Shown here: piece by piece, positions 35,638 through 46,517 of the stretch
How the letters are laid out: the number at the start of each line of letters is the position of its first letter
Position numbering within the stretch: position 1 is the stretch's first letter
NCBI GenBank assembly: GCA_022865305.1
Contig: JALHSP010000175.1
Span: 1 to 53,704, forward strand
Length of the DNA: 53,704 bases
Source: Bacteroidales bacterium
Lineage (GTDB): Bacteria > Bacteroidota > Bacteroidia > Bacteroidales > VadinHA17
Direction: 5' to 3'
Program-made: the position numbers and the translations under genes
The notes under the pieces: model-generated
The model's database searches: none
The model's input: the letters and a program-made list of their open reading frames with translations, nothing else
Told to the model about the DNA's origin: nothing

Positions 35638-38199
35638 ATGAAAGCTTCAAATTTTCTTCTGTTAGTTTTTATTCTTGTAACTTTTTCTTCGTGCCAGTTC
35701 AGGCAGCCTGTCGTAATACTTATTCCTGAGAAGCCTTCTTCAGTTGAAATGCTGTCCGCCAGAGAGATCCGCCGATATATTTATCACAGAACCAGAGTAT
35801 TGCCTGAAATTATCAATGGGGATAAGATACCGGGGAAAGTGAAAAACCTTATTGTTGTTGCCAATCAGGAATCGCGACTTTTATTAGATATTTATCCTCC
35901 AATCGCAAATTTAAGGGATAACCTTAAGAACAATGGGTATTCCCTGAAGACAGTGCAGAAAAACGGACAAAAAGTGTTAATTGTGACAGGAAAGGATGAG
36001 ATGGGGATACTTTACGGAGCTTATGCACTTGCAGAAAAACTGGGAGTGCGTTTCTATCTTCATGGTGATGTCATACCTGATAAAATAGTAAGATTTTCAT
36101 TGCCTGATCTGGATGAAAGACATAATCCTCTATTTGAATTAAGAGGTGTTCAGCCTTTTCATGATTTTCCGGAGGGACCTGATTGGTGGTCTCTTGACGA
36201 TTACAAAGGATTATTAGCTCAATTGATAAAGCTTAAGATGAATTTTATAGGTTTTCATACCTATCCGGAAGGTGGTGTTGGCCCGGAACCTCTTGTATGG
36301 ATAGGATTGAAGGAAGATATTAATGACGATGGTACTGTAGATTTCAGTTATCCTGCACGTCATTTTACATCAGTAAATGGTACATGGGGTTACAGGGCAA
36401 AGAAGACAGATGAATACTATTTTAGAACCGGGGAATTATTTGAAAAAAGTGATTATGGGAATGATTATATGGATGGAATGACTCCGTGGCCTGAAAACCT
36501 ACGGGAAAAAAATGAGCTCTTTAACAGGACCGCTAAGTTCTTTAATGAGGTTTTTACTTATGCCCGCACTTTTGAAATTAAGACATGTGTCGGGACTGAA
36601 ACTCCCATGATAATACCAGAAGAATTAAAAGCAAGATTAACTAAAGCAGGATTGTCCACAGGTTCACTATTAACAAAAACTTCCCTGTACGAAGGGATGT
36701 TTCAGTGGATCGTTAAGAATTATCCTATTGATTTCTATTGGTTATGGACCCCTGAAAACTGGACATGGGGAGGTAATAAACCGGAGGATATTGAGAATAC
36801 GAAAGATGATATACTTGCTGCATATAAAGCCCTGAAAAACAATGATAATCCGTTTCTTCTGGCGACATGTGGATGGGTCCTTGGACCAAAGCAGGATAGA
36901 GCCATGTTTGATAGAATACTGCCTGAAGATATTTCGGTGAGTTGCATTAACCGGAACCTGGGAATTGAAAAAATTGACTCTGGCTTTAACAATATTTCAG
37001 GAAGATCAAAATGGGCAATCCCATGGATGGAGGATGATCCGGGTCTGACAATGCCACAGTTATGGGTAGGGAGAATGAGGAAAGATGCTCATGATGCTCA
37101 TGCTGCAGGTTGTAACGGTCTTATGGGTATACACTGGCATACCAGAGAAATTGGTCCCAATGTAAGTGCCCTGGCATATTCAGCATGGGATGGGTCGGAT
37201 GTATCAACCAAACAAATTGACAAAAGCCTTAGAGACTTACCTGTTAAAGACTTTTACAGTGACTGGGCATTAGCAAACTTTGGCAGTGAAATCGCTGAAA
37301 GAGCAGCAGAAATATTTATAAGTCTGGATGGCGTGTACCCCGAAGGCGATACTTCGGCATTATTTGAACCATTTATGAATAGGTATGTGAAAATGCCCAG
37401 ACCTGCAGACTGGATAAATGGACCCGGGGCAATAAAATCCGATATTATTCCATGGGAAAAGAAACAGCCGCAGTATAGTTTTGTTGACAAACTGGAATCT
37501 TTGAGACCAATGGTTAATGGGAAAGGAAATCTTGACAGGTTTGACTACTGGTTAAACTATTTTAAATATCTTAAAGCTGCTGGAAAATTATCTTGCTCCC
37601 TGGGTGATTATAACAGGAGACTGACATCAATAAAAACAATAAAAGATAAAGCTGAACAAAAGAATGCTGTGGTAAGTCAGTTGCTCCCTTTACGAAAGCA
37701 GATCATCAGTGAAATGGAAGAATCACATAACTACCTTATATCGACCATCACATCCAAAGGTAGTCTGGGTAATCTCTGTAACTGGCAGCAACATATTTCG
37801 GACCTCATAATTGAAAAACCCGGTGAAGAACTGGAGGTATTACTGGGACAAAAACTGGGCATTCAATACTTTCCCGGGAAGGAATATACCGGCAAATCGC
37901 GACTAATAGTTCCGACGGTCAGAACAAATCTCATGGCTGGAGAAGACCTGAAACTGAAAATCATATGCTTTGGCTTTCAACCTGATAAATTGGTGGTTAA
38001 ATGGAAACATTTCGGAGAAAAGTCATTCATGGTTAAGTCAGCCATGCATGTTTCAAGAGGTGTATATGAAGTGGTTATTCCATCATCAGAAATAAAAGAT
38101 GATTTTGAATATTTTGTCTCGTGTACTGACAAAAACGGTAAAACTATTTTATGGCCTGCTAATGCCGGAGAAATTAATCAGTCGATTGTACTTAATTAA
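35638..38199 (+). CDS. Lipoprotein glycoside hydrolase with alpha-glucuronidase-like N-terminal domain
   Basis: The 853-residue lipoprotein (FSSC, Cys19) starts with a domain like the GH20b/alpha-glucuronidase N-terminal fold (about 22-145: EMLSAREIRRYIYHRT, VIVTGKDEMGILYGAYALAEKLGVRF is its second half). NPLFELRGVQPFHDFPEG then opens a TIM barrel (about 165-560) with WWSLDDYKGLLAQLIKLKMNFIGFH and FYWLWTPENWTWGG. A helical region (about 600-720) and a C-terminal beta domain follow. The layout resembles GH67/GH115-type or other GH20b-linked hydrolases rather than mannosidases. I do not recognise an exact family; substrate could be an acidic or decorated side chain of the target glycan. Confidence 0.7.
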   Translation: MKASNFLLLVFILVTFSSCQFRQPVVILIPEKPSSVEMLSAREIRRYIYHRTRVLPEIINGDKIPGKVKNLIVVANQESRLLLDIYPPIANLRDNLKNNGYSLKTVQKNGQKVLIVTGKDEMGILYGAYALAEKLGVRFYLHGDVIPDKIVRFSLPDLDERHNPLFELRGVQPFHDFPEGPDWWSLDDYKGLLAQLIKLKMNFIGFHTYPEGGVGPEPLVWIGLKEDINDDGTVDFSYPARHFTSVNGTWGYRAKKTDEYYFRTGELFEKSDYGNDYMDGMTPWPENLREKNELFNRTAKFFNEVFTYARTFEIKTCVGTETPMIIPEELKARLTKAGLSTGSLLTKTSLYEGMFQWIVKNYPIDFYWLWTPENWTWGGNKPEDIENTKDDILAAYKALKNNDNPFLLATCGWVLGPKQDRAMFDRILPEDISVSCINRNLGIEKIDSGFNNISGRSKWAIPWMEDDPGLTMPQLWVGRMRKDAHDAHAAGCNGLMGIHWHTREIGPNVSALAYSAWDGSDVSTKQIDKSLRDLPVKDFYSDWALANFGSEIAERAAEIFISLDGVYPEGDTSALFEPFMNRYVKMPRPADWINGPGAIKSDIIPWEKKQPQYSFVDKLESLRPMVNGKGNLDRFDYWLNYFKYLKAAGKLSCSLGDYNRRLTSIKTIKDKAEQKNAVVSQLLPLRKQIISEMEESHNYLISTITSKGSLGNLCNWQQHISDLIIEKPGEELEVLLGQKLGIQYFPGKEYTGKSRLIVPTVRTNLMAGEDLKLKIICFGFQPDKLVVKWKHFGEKSFMVKSAMHVSRGVYEVVIPSSEIKDDFEYFVSCTDKNGKTILWPANAGEINQSIVLN

Positions 38200-38221
38200 T
38201 TTTTAATTTATCACAATAAGT

Positions 38222-39624
38222 ATGATGAAAATACTGGTCCTGTCCACATTCCTGATTTGCAGTATTGTCATTCAAAATGTCATGGCACAAACCGGGTTAC
38301 TTGAAAGAAAGATTACTGAAGCTGGCAGTTTATGGAAGATTAATAAGTTAAAAGAGGCTATTGATTGTTACAAAAAGGTACTATCTGGCGTTGAAATACC
38401 CGGGGAATATTTATCACTTGTTTATCTCAGGCTTACCGAAGCCCAGTATCAGGCCGGTTTATATGATAAATGTCTGAAAACCATTTCAGAGATTAAATCA
38501 TTACCTTTTCTTCCGGATCACCACCAGCTGAAAATTGATGAACTGGTAAGAAAGATAAATAAGATTCCTATAATTGATCATACTATACTAAATAATGACA
38601 CTAAATCAATTGCAAGAATTTTTGTCTCTGAAAACAGGCATGGTGCTTATCACGAAAATAAAAACTTTAAAACTACAGAATAAGCACTTGAGGCAGCAAT
38701 AAGCCAGTCTGCCTGGGGAGATAAAAGATGGGAAGCAACACTAATTGAAAAGGGACATCCCGTGTTTGTAGCATTGAGCACTTATAACTGGCAAAATGAT
38801 CTCTGGCTGAAGCGGAAAAACGTTTACTGGCAAATCGCGAAGATGGTGTTTCTTTTCTGATGTATGATGGTACAGGCTGGAATGGACCCTGTTCTGATAC
38901 CACACATGGTCACCCTGTACCCTACCTCCAGGAAGACCTCATGCTCAACTGCATTGAACTGGTCAGGCTGATTCATGCTAAGTATACGGATGTTCTTATT
39001 GAACTGCATGACATGCTGGATGGAGGAAATACCAGGAGAATGACGGCCGTCTACTATAAATATGGATTACCCCTGAGCTATGATGACAACTGGGGCTTTG
39101 AACTTATGTGGAACCCGATGGAAGATATTAAGGAGGGACGCGACCTGGCAATGTACTACTATAACCTTGCATGCAATGTTCCTGTCTATCTTCATATAGA
39201 TCTGAGAAAGGATAATGAGCATTGTGTTATGCTCTGGTGGTTCGCTTCCACAACCAGACATCCGGGAATTGGCGGCACACATAAAGATATTAAAACAACC
39301 GAAGCTCAGAAGGCGGCAATGAAGTACTACAAAAATTTTGACAAATTCTTTAAACGCGGAGAATTCTATGGTATCGACGAGGAGATACACCTTCACGTCC
39401 TGCCTGAAGAAAATGCATTTATAATAAATATATTCAACCTCTCTGATAATCCCAGGACTATTACCGGTAAATTCGACCTGAAAGAAGCCGGCCTGGATGG
39501 TGCCCTTAATCTTATATCATCAAAACCCTGGGCAAAGATAAACGAAGGTGTACTGGAGGTGAGTTCCGAAATGCTCCCATGGTCAGCCGATGTGACAGAT
39601 ATTTTCATTAGTGATTTAATCTAA
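38222..39624 (+). pseudogene. Broken exported hydrolase gene (nonsense codon plus frameshift)
   Basis: The frame starting at 38222 encodes a signal peptide (ending near VMAQ) and a TPR-like helical domain (about 25-115), then stops at TAA 38681-38683. Translation past that stop continues sensibly (ALEAAISQSAWGDKRWEATL, GHPVFVALSTYNWQNDL) and then needs a shift near 38793-38812 into the frame that reads AEAEKRLLANREDGVSFLMYDGTGW and runs to 39624. The C-terminal part (SYDDNWGFELMWNPMEDI, NVPVYLHIDLRKDNEH, WWFASTTRHPGIGG, then a beta domain) looks like a TIM-barrel hydrolase of GH36-like appearance with a C-terminal Ig-like domain. Either it is a recent pseudogene or both lesions are assembly errors. 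Confidence 0.65.
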
Positions 39625-39716
39625 GAATACTATTCTTAAACAAATTATCTCTCTGAAAAAAATCCTATTATTGTAAAAAATCAGTTACTTTCATAAAACC
39701 TAATATAAGAAGATAC

Positions 39717-40952
39717 ATGAGTTCAAGAGAGAGGTTACTGGCTGCCATAAATCACAAACAACCCGACCGTATTCCGGTTGACCTGGGTGCTACTCCAAGC
39801 TCAGGAATATCAGTTGTTGCCTATCATAATCTGATTAAATACCTGGGGCTCGACCTTAAAAATCATGTTTATGATGTTATACAGGAAGTTACACAACCTG
39901 AAATGGAACTTCTCGAGCTATTTAAGATTGATGTACTAGATATAGGAAGATACTTTAACAATTACGAAAGTTACTGGCATGAGCTTGAGCTGATCAAAGG
40001 AGTACCGGGGCTCTATCCGAAATGGTTCAATCCGGAAAAACAACCTGACGGAAGTTGGCTCGCTCCAAATCCTGCTGGGGAATTTATTGGAAAAATGCCC
40101 GCCGGTGCAACTTTTTTTGATCAGGTTATATTTCCATATGTGGATGGATACCCGGATAACTATGATAATATGAGTCATGATATGTCAAGAGTCAGCTGGG
40201 GAGGTTTCGGCTTTCCTCCGTATGACAGGATGAATGAGAAAGACTTCTGGAAACTGCTCAGGGAGACCATTATCGGGGAGAGATCCAAAACAGACAAGGC
40301 TTTGCTGATCGGTGTGGGTTGTAATTTATTCGAATGGGGTACTTTTCTCAGGAGGATCGATAATTTTCTTATGGACCTTTATATGGATCCTGAAAATGTT
40401 AACAGACTTCTCGATAAGCTCCTTGAAATGCATTTGGCTTTTTTATCGAAGATTTGTAGTGCAGTCGGGGATATCGTTGAGGTAGTGAAGTTCGGCGATG
40501 ACCTTGGTACCAATACGGGTCCTTTTATGCCTATAGAAATTTATAATGAATTCTTCATGCCACGACATAAAGTTATGTGCGATTATGTAAAGGCAAATAC
40601 TTCAGCTCATACAATGCTTCACTGCTGCGGCGGTATCTACGAGCTTATACCCGGATTGATTGAAGCAGGGTTTGAAATTCTTAATCCGGTACAGATCAAT
40701 GCCTTCCGTATGGAACCGGAACGGCTGAAAAAAGAATTCGGTAAAGAGGTTACATTCTGGGGCGGAGGAGTAAATACACAAAGCGTTCTTAACAGGGCTA
40801 CTCCTCAGCAGGTAAAAGACCACGTAAGACACAATATTGAGATTTTTTCAAAAGACGGGGGGTTCGTTTTTAACTCAGTTCATAATATTTTACCCGATGT
40901 CCCTCCGGAAAATATCATGGCAATGTTCGAAGCTGTCCGTGAATTTGACTGA
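39717..40952 (+). CDS. UroD-family corrinoid methyltransferase
   Basis: The 411-residue protein has the uroporphyrinogen-decarboxylase fold of MtaA/CmuA-type cobalamin methyltransferases. It opens with SSRERLLAAINHKQPDRIPVDLG and lacks the RQAGR motif of true heme-pathway UroD. The zinc/thiol motif is MLHCCGG with His302 and Cys304 (H-x-C-G); the later position often occupied by Cys is in SVHNILPDVPPENI, where His replaces it. KFGDDLGTNTGPF and ILNPVQINAF are subfamily features. Family members move methyl groups between a corrinoid protein and a substrate or thiol. It lies just before two GH38 genes; a corrinoid partner is at 49403. Confidence 0.85.
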   Translation: MSSRERLLAAINHKQPDRIPVDLGATPSSGISVVAYHNLIKYLGLDLKNHVYDVIQEVTQPEMELLELFKIDVLDIGRYFNNYESYWHELELIKGVPGLYPKWFNPEKQPDGSWLAPNPAGEFIGKMPAGATFFDQVIFPYVDGYPDNYDNMSHDMSRVSWGGFGFPPYDRMNEKDFWKLLRETIIGERSKTDKALLIGVGCNLFEWGTFLRRIDNFLMDLYMDPENVNRLLDKLLEMHLAFLSKICSAVGDIVEVVKFGDDLGTNTGPFMPIEIYNEFFMPRHKVMCDYVKANTSAHTMLHCCGGIYELIPGLIEAGFEILNPVQINAFRMEPERLKKEFGKEVTFWGGGVNTQSVLNRATPQQVKDHVRHNIEIFSKDGGFVFNSVHNILPDVPPENIMAMFEAVREFD

Positions 40953-41028
40953 AAAATATTTTAATATGAATTAAGACTAATTTAATAGCTGATCATTTTA
41001 ACAATATTCCTGAATAAAAAACTAAAAT

Positions 41029-43791
41029 ATGCAAACCATGAAAAAGAAATTAACACTACTGGTTTTAATATTATTTGTAATTGGCGCGTATTCAACTGTT
41101 TACGGGCAGAAGAAAAGAACCAGTAGCAAGAAGGTCCAGGCTGTGGATACAATCCATGTAGTTGGTCATGCACACATGGATATGAATTGGCTATGGACCT
41201 ATTCCGAAACAATGCAAATGTGTAATGATAACCTCCGCCAGGTGGTGGCATTTATGAATGAATACCCTGACTATACCATGCTGCAAAGTCAGGCCTCTGT
41301 GTACAACTTTGTAGAAATGGTTGATCCTCCTCTTTTGGAGCAGGTAAAAAAATATATAAAGGAAGGACGGCTTGAACTGGCAGGAGGTATGTGGACAGAG
41401 GGAGATATGAATCTTTCATCGGGAGAAGCAATAACACGATCATTCCTGCTGGGACAGCGTTATTTTCAGAGCCGTTTCGGAAAGATGGCAAATATAGGCT
41501 GGCTGCCCGACAATTTCGGCCATATCTCCCAGATGCCTCAGATACTTAAGCTGGCAGGTTGTGATTATTTCTATTTTCACCGTACAAAGCCATATGTGGG
41601 TACCTTCTGGTGGATTGCTCCCGATTCTTCAAAAGTGCTCTGTTATGCAAATGATACATATAATGGGGATATTACCCCTGAGCTTAAAGATGAGGTAAAT
41701 AAATTTTCTCCCGATAAACGCAGGATACTCCATATTACAGGTGTAGGTGATCATGGTGGCGGACCTACCCGTGCAAATATTGAACTGGTGCACCAGCTTG
41801 ATAAAACACCGGGTTACCCTTCCGTAAAATTCACAACAGCAGGAGATTTTTTCAGAAAAGCGTCGAAAGAAATGGATGGCCGTCCGACACACCGGGGTGA
41901 GATGCAATTTATCTTTGAGGGCTGTTATACAAATGTTGCCGGGATAAAAGAAGGTAACAGGAACAGTGAAAATGCCCTTTTTGCGAGCGAATTTTTCAAT
42001 ACTCTCCGCTGGCTTAACGGTGATAAGTATCCTGCTAACGAATTTAATGATCTCTGGCAAACCGTTACTTTTAACCAGTTCCATGATATTCTGCCCGGAT
42101 CAGCAATTTATGAAGCTAACAGAGAAGCTGTCGCCCGTTACAGCGAAGTGCTTCGCAAATCAACCGAATTACGCAATAATGCTTTCCGAAAAATGGCGGA
42201 CGAGGTCAGATTCCAGGAAGGTTTAGGACAGCCCGTGGTTGCCTATAACCTGCAGCCTTATGGCCGGAAATCATTAGTTGAAGCCAGTGTATATTCACAT
42301 GAAGAACCGGTTTCGGTAAAAGTTGCTACATGGGGTTCCAACTACTACGGAAAAAATTTTGCTCCGGTCGATAAATCGAAACCTCCTGTAAAAGGGGAAG
42401 CCGAAAATGAGAATTTTCTTTCAGCCTCATATAAAAGCAAACAGCTAAGCTCAAATGGCAACCTTGCTACCGTTTTGGTCCGCGATGCTTCCGGTAAAAG
42501 CTATCCGGCACAGATTGTCTGGTCAAAACCCACACCTCCCGGATTTACCTCAAAAGTGCAATTTGTGGTTGATAACATGCCGGCCGGCGGATATAAGACA
42601 TTTTATGTCGATATGACCAGACAGGGGGAATACAGCAATTCAATACCATTCAGCAATAATACGTTCGAAACGGATTTCTTCACTGTGAAGTTCGATATGA
42701 AGACAGGCGGGATCACCAGCCTTTTCGATAAACGTACTGGTAAAGAATTTGTCAGGGAAGGCGGTCAGCTGAACAGACTGAGGATATATCTCGAAGATAA
42801 AAAAGGAGGTATGAAATCATGGACGATCAATAAGTTTGTCAGACAGGAAGATGTAACCAATGTTGTCAGTGTAAAGGTTGTTGAAACCGGTCCTGTAAGG
42901 GCTTGCATAGAGACAGTTAAAACCTGGGGCAAATCGAGGTTTATTGAGCGTACATACCTTTACCGTTCATATCCCCGAATCGATTATGATATGGAAGTTC
43001 ACTGGCTGGAGACAGGAAGCGATTCAACGGATTCTCCGATGCTAAAGGCAGTCTTTCCGATAGCAATGAACAATTCAAAATTCCACTCGCAGGTACCCTT
43101 TGCTGTCGTCGAAAGGCCCGTAGATGGAAAAATAAACGGGAAAGAAGCCCCATCTTATCTGAAACATGCAGATGCTTACGGGATTATGGCTGAAGTTGAA
43201 GACGGACAGGAAGTCCCGGCTCAGAAATGGGTTGATGTTTCTGACGGAAAGGTCGGCATCGCACTTTTAAATAAAACCAAATACGGCCATTCCTACAGCC
43301 GCGGTGATCTCAGGTTGACACTGATGAGATCGGCAGGCGATCCTGATATCTATCCGAATCTCGGTAAGTTCAATATCAGCTATTCACTTTTCCCGCATAA
43401 AGGTGACTGGAAAGACGGTGTTTGGGCAGAAGGGGATAATTTCAATATCCCGGCATATGCAGCAGAACCTCCATCGCTTGCACTTGGAAAATCCCATGCG
43501 ACACGTTCTGAAGAAGACTCATTCTTTTCCGTTGATGCTCCGGGAGTTGTTCTGTCAGGGATTAAACAGTCAGAGGATGGAAAAGAGCTGATTGTGCGAC
43601 TAGCAGAAGTTGAGGGAAAAGGAGCTACAGTGAACCTCAGACTGCCTGTAAATGTATCGGCGGCACGTCGTCTGAATCTTGTGGAACTTCCACTGGCAAA
43701 TGCTGCTAATCCGACAGTAAGCGGAAGGAGTGTTCAGGTAAATATACGTGCCAATGAGATAGTTACACTTGGCCTGACACCCATAAATTAG
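41029..43791 (+). CDS. GH38 alpha-mannosidase, canonical type (copy 1)
   Basis: The 920-residue exported enzyme (signal peptide ending near VYGQ) is a classic GH38. Metal ligands are His49 and Asp51 in GHAHMDMNWLW, nucleophile Asp161 in GWLPDNFGHISQMPQIL and His352 in NQFHDILPGS. The GVGDHGGGPTR loop and the GGMWTEGDMN segment match characterised bacterial alpha-mannosidases. The C-terminal beta-sandwich (FETDFFTVKFDMKTGGITSLFDK) is complete. MQT before MKKK leaves two possible starts three codons apart; the later one (41038) gives a more typical signal peptide. A paralogue follows 32 bp downstream. Confidence 0.95.
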   Translation: MQTMKKKLTLLVLILFVIGAYSTVYGQKKRTSSKKVQAVDTIHVVGHAHMDMNWLWTYSETMQMCNDNLRQVVAFMNEYPDYTMLQSQASVYNFVEMVDPPLLEQVKKYIKEGRLELAGGMWTEGDMNLSSGEAITRSFLLGQRYFQSRFGKMANIGWLPDNFGHISQMPQILKLAGCDYFYFHRTKPYVGTFWWIAPDSSKVLCYANDTYNGDITPELKDEVNKFSPDKRRILHITGVGDHGGGPTRANIELVHQLDKTPGYPSVKFTTAGDFFRKASKEMDGRPTHRGEMQFIFEGCYTNVAGIKEGNRNSENALFASEFFNTLRWLNGDKYPANEFNDLWQTVTFNQFHDILPGSAIYEANREAVARYSEVLRKSTELRNNAFRKMADEVRFQEGLGQPVVAYNLQPYGRKSLVEASVYSHEEPVSVKVATWGSNYYGKNFAPVDKSKPPVKGEAENENFLSASYKSKQLSSNGNLATVLVRDASGKSYPAQIVWSKPTPPGFTSKVQFVVDNMPAGGYKTFYVDMTRQGEYSNSIPFSNNTFETDFFTVKFDMKTGGITSLFDKRTGKEFVREGGQLNRLRIYLEDKKGGMKSWTINKFVRQEDVTNVVSVKVVETGPVRACIETVKTWGKSRFIERTYLYRSYPRIDYDMEVHWLETGSDSTDSPMLKAVFPIAMNNSKFHSQVPFAVVERPVDGKINGKEAPSYLKHADAYGIMAEVEDGQEVPAQKWVDVSDGKVGIALLNKTKYGHSYSRGDLRLTLMRSAGDPDIYPNLGKFNISYSLFPHKGDWKDGVWAEGDNFNIPAYAAEPPSLALGKSHATRSEEDSFFSVDAPGVVLSGIKQSEDGKELIVRLAEVEGKGATVNLRLPVNVSAARRLNLVELPLANAANPTVSGRSVQVNIRANEIVTLGLTPIN

Positions 43792-43823
43792 TTTTAAGAC
43801 TTTAATGATCTAAAAATAAGGAA

Positions 43824-46478
43824 ATGAAAAGAAGTATTATTTCTGTTTTTATAATAATTCTGGTAATAGGTTCTTTTTCATCTGTTTATGGACAGAAAAA
43901 GACAATAGTACAGGTTAAAGATACTATCCATGTTGTGGGTCACGCACATATGGACATGAACTGGCTCTGGACATATTCCGAAACCATGCAGATGTGCAAC
44001 GATAACCTCCGCCAGGTAGTTGCTTTTATGGATGAATTTCCTGATTATACCATGCTCCAAAGCCAGGCTTCTGTTTTCAACTTTGTCGAGATGGTTGATC
44101 CTCCCCTCCTTGAACAGGTAAGGAAATATGTTAAAGCAGGCCGTCTTGAGCTTATAGGTGGTATGTGGACTGAAGGAGATATGAATATGTCGACCGGAGA
44201 GGCAATAACCCGTTCATTTCTGCTGGGGCAACGTTATTTTCAGAGCCGTTTCGGGAAAATGGCAAATATAGGCTGGCTTCCCGATAATTTTGGTCATATC
44301 TCCCAGATGCCTCAGATACTCAAACTGGCAGGATGTGACTATTTCTATTTTCACCGCTGTAAGCCTTATAAGGGTACTTTCTGGTGGACAGGAACGGATA
44401 ACTCTACGGTGCTGGCTTATGCTAATGACACTTACAATGGGGCTATAAATGAAAAACTAAATGAGGAGGTAAACAAGTTTTCTCCCGAAAAGCGCAGAAT
44501 ACTTCATATTACAGGTGTGGGTGATCATGGAGGCGGACCAACCCGGGCAAACATCGAAATGGTCCACCAGCTCGATAAGACTCCCGGTTACCCATCAGTT
44601 AAATTCACGACAGCAGGTGATTTCTTCAGGAAATCTGCGAAAGAGATGGATGGACGGCCCTCACATCGTGGTGAGATGCAATTCATCTTCGAAGGATGCT
44701 ATACTACCGTAGCCGATATCAAAGCGGGTAACAGAAATAGTGAAAACGCACTTTTCGCGAGCGAATTTTTTAATACACTGCGATGGCTCAATGGAGATAA
44801 ATATCCTTCTGCAGAACTTAATGATCTCTGGCAAACCGTTACATTCAACCAGTTTCATGATATACTGCCGGGTTCCGCAATCAATGAAGCCAATAAGGAG
44901 GCCATCTCACGATATAGCGAGGTACTTCGCAAGACAACAGAATTGCGAAACAACGCTTTCCGCAAAATGGCTGATGAAGTCAGATTTCAGACCGGAATGG
45001 GTCAGCCGGTGGTTGCATACAACCTGCCACCTATCAGTCGTAAAGCAGTTGTAGAAGCAAATGTTTATTCACACAAGGAGCCGGTTACTGCAAAATTTGC
45101 AGGCTGGGGTAATTATTACGGATCAAAAAACATCAATCCTGCTGATGCAGCAAAAGAAAATGTTCCATCGGTACTTGTACGCGATGCGTCGGGTAAGACA
45201 TACCCTGCCCAGGTTGTATGGGGAAAATCGACACCTCCCGGATTTACATCAAAAGTTCAGTTCATTGTAGATAATATGCCGGCAGGAGGTTATAAGACTT
45301 TCTATGTTGATATGACCAAACCAGGCGAGTTCAATGAACCTATTCCATTTATTGATAATACCTTCGAAACGGACTTCTTTAAAATCAAATTCGATATGAC
45401 AACCGGAGGGATTATAAGCCTGTTTGACAAACGGTCAAATAAGGAATATGTTAAAGAAGGTGGTCAGCTTAATAAACTGAGAATATACCTCGAAGACAGA
45501 AAAGGAGGAATGAAGTCGTGGACAATTAATAAAATTGTTAAAGAAGAAGATGTTACAGATGTTAAAAGTGTTAAGGTTGTTGAAAACGGACCTGTAAGAG
45601 CTTGTGTTGAAACTGTCAAGACATGGGGTAAATCAAGATTTATTGAACGTACATACCTTTACCGGTCCTATCCACGTATCGGATATGACATGGAAGTGCA
45701 TTGGCTTGAAACAGGAAGTGATACTACCGATTCCCCGATGTTAAGAGCTCTTTTCCCGATAGCCATTGATAATCCGGTATTTAACTGCCAGGTACCTTTT
45801 GATGTTGTAGAGAGACCGACGGACATAAGAAAAATCCCAACCTCATATAAACGATTCCTGGAAGACTGGACTCAGAATGAGGGTCCTGACGGCCAGGAAG
45901 TACCAGCCCAGAAATGGGTGGATCTGACTGATGGTGTAACAGGTATTGCCCTGTTGAACAGTACTAAATACGGGCATTCATATCATAAGGGTGATCTAAG
46001 AATTACCCTGATGAGAGCAGCAGGAGCTCCTGATATTTATCCAAACCTCGGAAAATTCAATATCAGTTATGCTCTCTATCCTCATAAAGGCGACTGGAAA
46101 AACGGCGTTTGGGCTGAAGGGGAAGATTTTAACATTCCGGTCTATGCAGCGGAGCCTCCATCCCTCGCGTTAGTGAAATCTCATGCCACACGTCCTGAGG
46201 AGGCGTCATTTTTCTCTGTCGATGCACCTGGTGTTGTTATGACAGGTTTAAAAAAGGCCGAAGATGGCAATGAGTTAATAATAAGGCTCTTAGAAATTGA
46301 AGGTAAGGAGACAACCATAAACCTCAGGCTGCCTCTTAATGTGAGTGCTGTCCGCAGATTGAACCTGTTAGAATTAACCCTTGAAAATGCCGCTAAACCG
46401 GTGGTTAAGGGTAATACAATACAAGTTAAGATAAAACCAAATGAAATCGTTACACTTGGTATAACGACTTCAAAATAA
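43824..46478 (+). CDS. GH38 alpha-mannosidase, canonical type (copy 2)
   Basis: This 884-residue paralogue of the preceding enzyme shares long identical stretches around the active site. Ligands are His42 and Asp44 (GHAHMDMNWLW), nucleophile Asp154 (WLPDNFGHI) and His345 (NQFHDILPGS). It lacks about 30 residues of copy 1 in the linker after the barrel, where copy 1 has a lysine/serine-rich insert (about residues 440-475), and has a different loop near its substrate-binding C-domain (TDIRKIPTSYKRFLEDW). A terminator-like hairpin follows at 46518, so these two GH38 genes likely form one transcript with the upstream UroD-family gene. Confidence 0.95.
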   Translation: MKRSIISVFIIILVIGSFSSVYGQKKTIVQVKDTIHVVGHAHMDMNWLWTYSETMQMCNDNLRQVVAFMDEFPDYTMLQSQASVFNFVEMVDPPLLEQVRKYVKAGRLELIGGMWTEGDMNMSTGEAITRSFLLGQRYFQSRFGKMANIGWLPDNFGHISQMPQILKLAGCDYFYFHRCKPYKGTFWWTGTDNSTVLAYANDTYNGAINEKLNEEVNKFSPEKRRILHITGVGDHGGGPTRANIEMVHQLDKTPGYPSVKFTTAGDFFRKSAKEMDGRPSHRGEMQFIFEGCYTTVADIKAGNRNSENALFASEFFNTLRWLNGDKYPSAELNDLWQTVTFNQFHDILPGSAINEANKEAISRYSEVLRKTTELRNNAFRKMADEVRFQTGMGQPVVAYNLPPISRKAVVEANVYSHKEPVTAKFAGWGNYYGSKNINPADAAKENVPSVLVRDASGKTYPAQVVWGKSTPPGFTSKVQFIVDNMPAGGYKTFYVDMTKPGEFNEPIPFIDNTFETDFFKIKFDMTTGGIISLFDKRSNKEYVKEGGQLNKLRIYLEDRKGGMKSWTINKIVKEEDVTDVKSVKVVENGPVRACVETVKTWGKSRFIERTYLYRSYPRIGYDMEVHWLETGSDTTDSPMLRALFPIAIDNPVFNCQVPFDVVERPTDIRKIPTSYKRFLEDWTQNEGPDGQEVPAQKWVDLTDGVTGIALLNSTKYGHSYHKGDLRITLMRAAGAPDIYPNLGKFNISYALYPHKGDWKNGVWAEGEDFNIPVYAAEPPSLALVKSHATRPEEASFFSVDAPGVVMTGLKKAEDGNELIIRLLEIEGKETTINLRLPLNVSAVRRLNLLELTLENAAKPVVKGNTIQVKIKPNEIVTLGITTSK

Positions 46479-46517
46479 GTGCAATTAGTAAATCTTAATA
46501 ATCTGATTTAATAAGTT

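Noticed and set aside
38860-39624. Independent short gene starting at 38860
   Set aside because: The reading frame extends sensibly upstream and joins the 38222 frame after one shift and one stop, so a single broken gene explains it better.
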